Origin: Flavobacterium sp.
Lineage (GTDB): Bacteria; Bacteroidota; Bacteroidia; Flavobacteriales; Flavobacteriaceae
DNA length: 16,437 nucleotides
Direction of reading: 5' to 3'
Assembly (NCBI GenBank): GCA_015478765.1
Contig: JADMKR010000194.1
Span: forward strand, 1-16,437
Part shown: piece by piece, positions 6,447-12,370 of the stretch
How the letters are laid out: each line of letters begins with the position of its first letter
How positions within the stretch are numbered: the stretch's first letter is position 1
The notes under the pieces: generated by a model
Told to the model about the DNA's origin: nothing
The model's database searches: none
Seen by the model: the letters and a program-made list of their open reading frames with translations, nothing else
Translations under genes and position numbers: made by a program

Positions 6447-7787
6447 TTAATTTTCTTCCTTTTTGACCACGCCGCGAGCAACTTCGATTTTATACTTTTT
6501 GCCTTTCATTTTTTGATCGCGGATATTTTGCAGCACTTGCTTCACTTTATCCGATTTTACGGCGGCAAATGAAATAAAATCCTTGACCTCGACCAGCCCC
6601 AGATCATTTTTATCCAAACCACCCTTTTGTGACAAAAACCCGACAATATCGAATTTATTAAGCTTATTTTTCTTTCCGCCGCTGATATAGAGCGTTTGAA
6701 AATCAGGTGCTTTGGGTAGTTTCGCCTGGGCTGATAATTCAAATACAGGCATGTCGTAATTGAGATAATCGACTTTTTTCTCACTTTGATGAACCAGCAC
6801 ATACGCAGTGCCCGTGGCCATCATTCGTGCTGTCCTGCCGTTGCGATGCGTAAATTCTTCCAATTTGGATGGCAAATGGTAATGGATAACACACTTCATC
6901 TCGGGAATGTCGAGGCCGCGGGCAGCAAGATCAGTGGTAATCAGATAACGTACACTCCCGTTCCGAAACTGAACCAAAGCGCGTTCACGCTCGTCCTGAT
7001 CCATGCCTCCGTGATAATACGTAGCGAAGATTCCGCGTTCATTCAACGTATCACTTATCCGCTCTGCAGAATCGCGGTGGTTACAGAAAATTAGTGCTGC
7101 CTCGGCGTTAAGCGAGCACAAAAGAGCAAATAAGCTGTCGATCTTGTCCTTATCTTTCGCCTGGACCATTCTGAGCGACAAATTCTCATCGGCTGAATCC
7201 CGTGTAAAATCGAGTATTGTGGGACGTTGGACATTTACATATTTCGGAATTTCAATATCGGTGGCCGAAACCAGAATCCGCTTCGACACCTGGCTCAGAC
7301 GGCTGATTATAAATGACATTTGTTCGTGAAAGCCCAATTGCAGCGATTTATCGAATTCGTCCAGGATCAAGGTTCGGACAGTTGTGGGATCAAACGTTCT
7401 GCGTTCGATGTGATCGGCGATCCTGCCGGGCGTACCGATCAATAACGCGGGCGGGTTGCTCAGATTTTTGATTTCGGTTTCAACCGAATGGCCACCGTAG
7501 CATACATTAACCTTATAGCCGGTCGCCATTTTTTTCCAAACCTGCTCAATTTGAAGCGCAAGTTCGCGCGATGGTACAAGTATCAGGCATTGTACTTTTG
7601 GATTATCGGCCTCCAGGAGCTGGAAAATAGGAAGCAGGAATGCCAGTGTTTTTCCGGATCCCGTTGGAGAAAGCAGCAACACATTGGCATCGCGAAGAAT
7701 TGACTCTTCAGCGGCTAATTGCATTTCATTCAATTCTTCAATTCCGAGATTGGCTACTATATTATTTGATTTATTATCGTACGTCAT
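6447..7787 (-). CDS. dbpA: DEAD-box family ATP-dependent RNA helicase, DbpA type
   Basis: From the chosen start the protein has 446 residues. RecA domain 1 carries SPTGSGKT (40-47, Walker A), PSRELALQ (motif Ia), TPGR, motif II DEFD (143-146) and SAT (174-176). RecA domain 2 carries IFCNHRDSAERI, TTDLAARGLD and HRNGRTAR (314-321). A C-terminal domain (about 364-437) resembles the DbpA RNA-binding domain, which targets DbpA to a 23S rRNA hairpin during 50S assembly. Motif II is DEFD instead of DEAD; the catalytic Asp-Glu are kept. The frame is open to 7814, but the -7 box at 7792-7799 ends 4 bp before the ATG at 7787, so the shorter start is preferred. It converges on coaD with no gap. Confidence 0.93.
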   Translation of the reverse strand: MTYDNKSNNIVANLGIEELNEMQLAAEESILRDANVLLLSPTGSGKTLAFLLPIFQLLEADNPKVQCLILVPSRELALQIEQVWKKMATGYKVNVCYGGHSVETEIKNLSNPPALLIGTPGRIADHIERRTFDPTTVRTLILDEFDKSLQLGFHEQMSFIISRLSQVSKRILVSATDIEIPKYVNVQRPTILDFTRDSADENLSLRMVQAKDKDKIDSLFALLCSLNAEAALIFCNHRDSAERISDTLNERGIFATYYHGGMDQDERERALVQFRNGSVRYLITTDLAARGLDIPEMKCVIHYHLPSKLEEFTHRNGRTARMMATGTAYVLVHQSEKKVDYLNYDMPVFELSAQAKLPKAPDFQTLYISGGKKNKLNKFDIVGFLSQKGGLDKNDLGLVEVKDFISFAAVKSDKVKQVLQNIRDQKMKGKKYKIEVARGVVKKEEN

Positions 7788-7791
7788 CTTG

Positions 7792-7799
7792 CAAAGGTA
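7792..7799 (-). promoter_or_regulatory. -7 promoter box of dbpA
   Basis: The minus strand reads TACCTTTG, a full match to TAnnTTTG, followed by CAAG and then the ATG at 7787. The four-base gap predicts transcription starting at about the start codon (leaderless) and rules out the longer reading frame start at 7814 for this promoter. Confidence 0.6.
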
Positions 7800-7804
7800 T
7801 CTGA

Positions 7805-7834
7805 TTGCCGCCAAAATTTTTACATTTACATTTT
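7805..7834 (+). promoter_or_regulatory. Possible promoter of the M14 peptidase gene
   Basis: TTG (7805-7807) and TACATTTT (7827-7834) are 19 bp apart, the usual -33/-7 spacing in Bacteroidota, with one mismatch in the -7 box. An alternative TACATTTA lies at 7821-7828. The ATG follows 11 bp after the box. It is divergent from, and close to, the dbpA promoter. Confidence 0.45.
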
Positions 7835-7845
7835 AAATCACGACG

Positions 7846-9558
7846 ATGAGGCTTCCGATTTCAATTTTATTATTTTCTGTTATGGCATCTGCACAAAACG
7901 ATTATCTGACACCTTACGAAAAAGGAAATGGCAACCAAACAGCCACCTACGATGAAACCATAGCCTATTATCGGATGCTGGCAGCTAATTTCAGCACCAT
8001 CTCCATTTCGGCAGAAGGCCCGACCGATTCGGGTGAACCGCTGCACACAGTCACCTTCGACCATGATGCACAAATTGGCTCATCCGCGAACAAGGCGACA
8101 TTACTCATCAACAACGGCATACATCCGGGCGAACCCGACGGTATTGACGCAACCATGATGCTGTTCCGCGATTTGGCTTTGGGCAGGATTGCCGTGCCTA
8201 AAAACGTGGTAGTCGTAACCATTCCGGTATATAACATTGGCGGCGCACTGAACCGCAATTCGCACTCACGCACGAATCAAAACGGTCCGGAAAGTTATGG
8301 TTTCCGTGGGAACGCAAGAAACTACGACCTGAACAGGGACTTTGTGAAGTCGGATAGCCGAAACGCGCGGAGTTTTGCCGGTATTTTTCACAAGTTCAAC
8401 CCCGATGTTTTTATCGACAACCATGTAAGCAATGGCGCCGATTATCAATATACCTTCACTTATATCGCGACACAACCGCAAAAACTTGGCGGGAAATTGG
8501 GGATGTTTTGGCGGAATGAGATGCTGCCGGAGCTGCTGAAAGATTTGAAAAGAAAAAACATCGAATCGGTTCCCTATGTAAACATCCACGATCGCACTCC
8601 CGACGCCGGATTTGAAGAATTTATGGATTACCCAAGATATTCCACCGGTTACGCATCCATGTTCAATACCATTGGATCGATGCCGGAAACCCATATGCTC
8701 AAAGATTATGCATCGCGCGTGGCAGTGACCTACGAATATATGGTGACAACCATTGGTTATCTCGAGAAAAATTTCAGCAGGGTAAAAAAGTTGCGCGCGC
8801 AGAATCTCGCTATGTACAAAGCCGGGCAAAATTACACGCTGAAATGGGAAATAGATAAAACTGTTCCCGGTGAGATTGATTTTTTGGGTTACGAAGGAGC
8901 TGAAAAAGCCAGTGATATTTCAGGTAAGCCGCGGCTGTACTACGATCAGTCGAGACCCTTTCGCAAAAAGATTCCGTATTTTTCAACTTTCAAACCTACT
9001 GTACAGGTTAAGATCCCTAAAAGTTACATCATACCGAAAGCCTGGTGGAATGTTATCGAACTGCTGAAACAGAACAATATTGTGATGGAACAACTGTCTT
9101 CGGATAGGGAAATCCTAGTGGAGTCATATCGAATCGGCGATTACAAAACATCTTCATATGCTTACGAAGGTCATTATCCGCATAATACTATCAGTTTGCA
9201 AACTGAAAAGAAAATGATTGCATTCCGCAAAGGTGATTATCTGATTTCCACCAGCCAGCCCGGATTAAAATATTTACTGGAAACATTGGAACCGTTGGCG
9301 AATGATTCGTTTTTCGTATGGAATTTCTTTGACTCGATACTTCAGCAAAAAGAGTATTATTCGGCGTATGTGTTTGAGGATTTGGCCAAAAGGTTACTTG
9401 AGAAAGATGCGAAGTTGCGGTCGGATTTCGAGCGGAAGAAGAAGTCGGATGCCAAATTCGCGGAATCGGGTGCTGCCCAAATTGATTGGATCTACAAAAA
9501 TTCGGAACATTACGAAAAATCGCATCTGCAATATCCCGTTTACCGTATAACCGATTGA
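7846..9558 (+). CDS. Secreted M14-family zinc metallocarboxypeptidase
   Basis: The 570-residue product begins with a short signal peptide (MRLPISILLFSVMASAQ, likely cleaved near 17), so it acts in the periplasm or outside the cell. The first 300 residues form an M14 zinc peptidase domain: HPGE (93-96) supplies zinc ligands His93 and Glu96, RNYDLNRDF (158-166) has the substrate-binding Asn-Arg type motif, and DNHVSNGADY (191-200) gives the third ligand His193. Glu281 in PETHMLKDY is a candidate for the catalytic base. The C-terminal 270 residues have no recognised domain. M14 enzymes remove C-terminal residues from peptides or cell-wall peptides; substrate is unknown here. The gene overlaps the convergent NUDIX gene by 19 bp. 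Confidence 0.9.
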   Translation: MRLPISILLFSVMASAQNDYLTPYEKGNGNQTATYDETIAYYRMLAANFSTISISAEGPTDSGEPLHTVTFDHDAQIGSSANKATLLINNGIHPGEPDGIDATMMLFRDLALGRIAVPKNVVVVTIPVYNIGGALNRNSHSRTNQNGPESYGFRGNARNYDLNRDFVKSDSRNARSFAGIFHKFNPDVFIDNHVSNGADYQYTFTYIATQPQKLGGKLGMFWRNEMLPELLKDLKRKNIESVPYVNIHDRTPDAGFEEFMDYPRYSTGYASMFNTIGSMPETHMLKDYASRVAVTYEYMVTTIGYLEKNFSRVKKLRAQNLAMYKAGQNYTLKWEIDKTVPGEIDFLGYEGAEKASDISGKPRLYYDQSRPFRKKIPYFSTFKPTVQVKIPKSYIIPKAWWNVIELLKQNNIVMEQLSSDREILVESYRIGDYKTSSYAYEGHYPHNTISLQTEKKMIAFRKGDYLISTSQPGLKYLLETLEPLANDSFFVWNFFDSILQQKEYYSAYVFEDLAKRLLEKDAKLRSDFERKKKSDAKFAESGAAQIDWIYKNSEHYEKSHLQYPVYRITD

Positions 9559-10145
9559 TGGTTTTCAAATAGTAGCTTGATGTTTTCGTAAGAATTCAAC
9601 AAAGCCTCCTGCACCTGTGCCGGGTTCAGCCATTCAACTTTATCGATGCCTTCTTCGGCTTGCGGGTAAAGCGGACCCTCATAGTCGGTTTCCATTCGGA
9701 ACCAATGGGTGATTTTCAACTTATAACGGCCGTTGCGTTTAAAAACGTGATAGGTCTTGTGGATTTTCTCTTTTAATTCGAGTCCGCGTACGCCTGTTTC
9801 CTCATAAACTTCACGGAGTGCCGTTTCATTTATCTCTTCACCTTTCTCGATTCCTCCTTTTGGAAGATCCCATTTTCCATTCCTGAAAATAAAAAGCACT
9901 TGTCCTTTTTGATTGTAGACCAAACCGCCACCGGCCTTATTCACCGGAAGCTTTGACTTGAGCGTTTTCATGATTTCCTTTTCATCAGGATGGTAAAGCC
10001 ATGCCTTTGAAATTTTATTTTGAAATATCTTACATATAAGCTGCTTGATATCAACGCTTTCTAACAGAAACAACTGAAAATCGGTTTCCCTGACAATTTG
10101 GTTGGTCAGAAAAAGAGGCTTGTCGTTCACAAAAACTTTATACAT
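9540..10145 (-). CDS. NUDIX hydrolase with N-terminal extension
   Basis: From the chosen start MYKVFVNDKPLFLTN the protein has 201 residues. A complete Nudix box (Gx5Ex7REUxEExGU) lies at about 97-119, starting GGIEKGEE and ending REVYEETGV. It is preceded by FRNGKWDLPKG, typical of enzymes acting on nucleoside diphosphates linked to another group. The first 70 residues are an extra domain seen in Bacteroidota NUDIX proteins of this size; its role is unknown to me. Substrate is not predictable. The frame is open to 10268, but that would run 116 bp into pyrE, and a TATCTTTG promoter box lies at 10164-10171. The start codon is 7 bp from the divergent pyrE start; the 3' end overlaps the peptidase gene. 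Confidence 0.88.
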   Translation of the reverse strand: MYKVFVNDKPLFLTNQIVRETDFQLFLLESVDIKQLICKIFQNKISKAWLYHPDEKEIMKTLKSKLPVNKAGGGLVYNQKGQVLFIFRNGKWDLPKGGIEKGEEINETALREVYEETGVRGLELKEKIHKTYHVFKRNGRYKLKITHWFRMETDYEGPLYPQAEEGIDKVEWLNPAQVQEALLNSYENIKLLFENHQSVIR

Positions 10146-10148
10146 TTG
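10120..10148 (+). promoter_or_regulatory. Promoter of pyrE, inside the NUDIX coding start
   Basis: TTG (10120-10122) and TACATTTG (10141-10148, full TAnnTTTG match) are separated by 18 bp, close to the Bacteroidota -33/-7 spacing. The ATG of pyrE follows four bases after the box, so a leaderless message is expected. The -7 box overlaps the NUDIX start codon on the other strand. Confidence 0.65.
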
Positions 10149-10152
10149 TGAT

Positions 10153-10815
10153 ATGGTTTTTAACAAAGATACAGCCGAGAAAACTGCCGAATTGCTTTTG
10201 CAAATAAATGCAATTAAATTGAATCCTAAAAATCCATTTACATGGGCTTCTGGATGGAAATCTCCCATTTACTGCGACAATCGTCTAACATTGTCCTTTC
10301 CTCCTATCCGTAATTACATCCGGCAGGAATTTGCCAGGCACATCGAAAATCAGTTTGGAAAGCCCGACGTTATTGCGGGTGTGGCTACCGGCGCGATTGG
10401 AATTGGCGTATTGGTTGCCGAATATATGGGGTTGCCGTTTGTCTATGTCAGGCCGGAGGCAAAAAAGCACGGCAGGCAGAATCAAATAGAAGGATTTTTA
10501 CAGAAAGGCCAGAATGTAGTGGTGGTGGAAGATTTGATCAGCACTGGAAAAAGCAGTTTGCTTGCCGTGGAAGCACTTCGTGCAGCCGGGGCAAATATCA
10601 AAGGAATGGCAGCAATTTTCACGTATGGATTCGAAATTGCCGCAGAAAACTTCCGAAATGAAAATGTCACCTTATTTACCCTGAGCAGCTATCAAAACCT
10701 GCTCTCAATTGCCGTCGAACGGAAATACATAACTGAAGATGAACAACAGGCTCTTGAAGTCTGGAGCGCCAATCCTGCGGGTTGGGATGTCGAAACCACC
10801 AAAATACAACCATGA
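10153..10815 (+). CDS. pyrE: Orotate phosphoribosyltransferase
   Basis: A 220-residue type I phosphoribosyltransferase. It converts orotate and PRPP to orotidine 5'-monophosphate in pyrimidine synthesis, as a cytoplasmic dimer. Landmarks are FTWASGWKSPIYCDNR (29-44, orotate site), YVRPEAKKHGRQNQIEG (98-114, flexible catalytic loop with Lys and His) and the PRPP motif VVEDLISTGKSS (124-135). The start at 10153 is set by the family N-terminus and a promoter box ending 4 bp upstream; upstream in-frame ATGs exist at 10102. Its stop overlaps the next gene's start as ATGA. Confidence 0.96.
   Translation: MVFNKDTAEKTAELLLQINAIKLNPKNPFTWASGWKSPIYCDNRLTLSFPPIRNYIRQEFARHIENQFGKPDVIAGVATGAIGIGVLVAEYMGLPFVYVRPEAKKHGRQNQIEGFLQKGQNVVVVEDLISTGKSSLLAVEALRAAGANIKGMAAIFTYGFEIAAENFRNENVTLFTLSSYQNLLSIAVERKYITEDEQQALEVWSANPAGWDVETTKIQP
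10164..10171 (-). promoter_or_regulatory. -7 promoter box of the NUDIX gene, inside pyrE
   Basis: The minus strand reads TATCTTTG, a full TAnnTTTG match, 18 bp before the NUDIX ATG at 10145. It lies within codons 4-7 of pyrE. Transcripts from this box and from the pyrE box would overlap at their 5' ends by a few bases. Confidence 0.55.
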
Positions 10816-11204
10816 ATTTAGAAAGCCAGAAAGTCATCGTCGATAAACCGGCGTCACAATTATTCGAATCCTTATCGGATGTTCGCAATTTTGAGCAATT
10901 AATGCCCGAAAATATCGCCAAGTTTGAAGTCACAAGTGAAGATTCATTTGTGTTCGCGCTCAAAGGCATGCCGGAAATAAAACTGAAAGTGAAGGAAAAA
11001 CTTCCGCCGAATAAAATCATACTCGGCGCGGCAAGTGACAAACTACCTTTTACGTTAACTGCAAACATCAACGAAATCGGCGAAAATCAGTCGGAAGTAC
11101 AATTGTTATTTGAAGGCGAATTTAACGCGATGATGGCGATGATGATCAAAGGACCCATCAGTAAATTTATCGAGACGCTGGCAGGGAATATGAGTTCACT
11201 CTAG
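10812..11204 (+). CDS. SRPBCC (START-like fold) family protein
   Basis: A 130-residue protein with an SRPBCC pattern: N-terminal strand MNLESQKVIVDKPASQLFESL leading into the first helices (about 12-35, LSDVRNFEQLMPENI), a central run of beta-strands (about 38-107), and a long C-terminal helix (about 108-128). Such helix-grip proteins hold hydrophobic ligands; ligand and role here are unknown. Flavobacteria commonly carry a homologue directly after pyrE, suggesting a conserved but undefined partnership or shared expression. The ATG overlaps the pyrE stop (ATGA at 10812-10815), so it is translationally coupled. A longer start at 10782 inside pyrE is unlikely. Confidence 0.85.
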   Translation: MNLESQKVIVDKPASQLFESLSDVRNFEQLMPENIAKFEVTSEDSFVFALKGMPEIKLKVKEKLPPNKIILGAASDKLPFTLTANINEIGENQSEVQLLFEGEFNAMMAMMIKGPISKFIETLAGNMSSL

Positions 11205-11280
11205 AAATTTTTCCGGAGGCCTTAGTACTAATCAAATGTTAAGTCTTTGAGGCATCAGATTTTATCCGGTCAAAATCGAT

Positions 11281-11288
11281 TATATTTA
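11281..11288 (+). promoter_or_regulatory. Weak candidate -7 box for the phytochrome operon
   Basis: TATATTTA differs from TAnnTTTG at the last base and lies 18 bp before the response-regulator ATG. No well-spaced -33 TTTG is seen. The 102-bp gap after the SRPBCC gene needs to hold a promoter if the cassette is expressed separately. A 10-bp palindrome TTAGTACTAA at 11222-11231 is also here but could be chance. Confidence 0.3.
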
Positions 11289-11306
11289 CCTTCCAATTTT
11301 TAAAAA

Positions 11307-11747
11307 ATGCTTTTACCTAAAGAATTTACGATTTTTTACACAGATGATGACGAAGATGATATCGAATTCTTTTGTGAAGTTGCCGGCGAAGTAAATAACA
11401 CGGCAAACATACACACGTATCCATCGGGATTGAAGTTATTGGCCGCGCTTGAAAATCCGCCGCCCGCACCGAGCATGCTGTTTCTTGATCTGAATATGCC
11501 CGGCCTTACAGGATTCGATGTATTGACAAAGTTGCGCGCATCGGATTCTTTTAAGAAACTTCCTATTGTGATTTTTTCAACTTCACATGACGAGCAATCA
11601 ATCGCTTTGAGTAAAGAATTGGGCGCAAGTTATTATGTTCCCAAGTCCTCCAATTTCTCAACTTTGAAAGAAAGCATTGCCCATGCGATGCGAATCGATT
11701 GGAAAACATTTAACGCTACCGAAGAAAATTTTGTTTATTCTGCATAA
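11307..11747 (+). CDS. Single-domain response regulator of the phytochrome cassette
   Basis: A 146-residue stand-alone receiver domain. The acidic pocket is DDD (13-15), the phospho-acceptor is Asp61 in FLDLNMPG (59-66), the switch Ser/Thr is in FSTSHDE (90-96) and the conserved Lys is Lys113 in VPKSS. No DNA-binding or enzymatic output domain follows. It is like the Rcp1-type receivers encoded beside phytochromes in other bacteria, which accept phosphate from the phytochrome kinase. It is the first gene of a tight three-gene unit: 8 bp separate its stop from the heme oxygenase ATG. Signal output must be by protein-protein contact or a further phosphorelay step to a protein encoded elsewhere. 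Confidence 0.93.
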   Translation: MLLPKEFTIFYTDDDEDDIEFFCEVAGEVNNTANIHTYPSGLKLLAALENPPPAPSMLFLDLNMPGLTGFDVLTKLRASDSFKKLPIVIFSTSHDEQSIALSKELGASYYVPKSSNFSTLKESIAHAMRIDWKTFNATEENFVYSA

Positions 11748-11755
11748 GTTTACTG

Positions 11756-12370
11756 ATGTTAGATTCCCAACAAAATACCGATTCAGACCAGTCTTTTGCA
11801 GCAGCCATTAAATCTGCCACGGCCGATGTACACCAAGCGTTGGAAAGTCTGGATGTCACCTCGGCACTGATGAGTCCGCAACTCACCATGGACGCCTACC
11901 GCAATTATCTGCAGTTGATGTTTGATGTAATATACGATGTGGAAAAGCACTTCTTTCCAAGGGCCAACTCGATTTACAGTGATTTGACATTCAGGATGAA
12001 AACTCAATTACTGAGTGATGATTTTTGTTCATTAGATGGTAAACCAATATCGCCACGCCCCGTTTTTGACACTGCTATCGACTCACCTGCGTTCATCGCG
12101 GGAATTATCTACGTTGTGGAAGGTTCCACGCTGGGAGGCAGATACATTCTTAAAAATGTCGAGTCGGTTTTGGGCCTCAGCGCTACAAACGGCGCGTCCT
12201 TCCTTGCAGGATATGGCAATCATACCGGTAGCTATTGGAAAAATTTCCTCAAAGATCTTACAGCTTATGAAAAAGAACATGCTGCAGGTCAGGAAATTAT
12301 CGACGGAGCATTATACGCCTTTGGCGCCATACACAAACATTTTGCAAAATCGTCCTTAAACGTTGTATGA
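11756..12370 (+). CDS. bphO: Biliverdin-producing heme oxygenase (BphO type)
   Basis: A 204-residue helical protein of the heme oxygenase family. It opens heme oxidatively to biliverdin, CO and iron. The proximal heme ligand is His26 in ATADVHQAL (22-30). The distal-helix glycine region is YVVEGSTLGGRYI (about 118-130), as in bacterial BphO enzymes. Its stop overlaps the start of the phytochrome gene (ATGA at 12367-12370), so the two are translationally coupled. This matches the common arrangement in which heme oxygenase supplies the biliverdin chromophore to the adjacent bacteriophytochrome. Iron acquisition from heme is an alternative role for the family, but the context argues for chromophore supply. 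Confidence 0.93.
   Translation: MLDSQQNTDSDQSFAAAIKSATADVHQALESLDVTSALMSPQLTMDAYRNYLQLMFDVIYDVEKHFFPRANSIYSDLTFRMKTQLLSDDFCSLDGKPISPRPVFDTAIDSPAFIAGIIYVVEGSTLGGRYILKNVESVLGLSATNGASFLAGYGNHTGSYWKNFLKDLTAYEKEHAAGQEIIDGALYAFGAIHKHFAKSSLNVV

Noticed and set aside
8266..8829. 187-residue open frame antisense to the M14 peptidase
   Set aside because: It lies entirely within conserved peptidase coding sequence and has no recognisable features.
10146..10268. Longer NUDIX start at 10268
   Set aside because: It would overlap most of the first 116 bp of pyrE and lies upstream of the TATCTTTG promoter box; MYKVFVNDKP at 10145 is a more natural N-terminus.
11222..11231. Perfect 10-bp palindrome TTAGTACTAA upstream of the phytochrome cassette
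   Set aside because: A palindrome of this length is expected by chance roughly once per kilobase. There is no second copy and no adjacent regulator gene.
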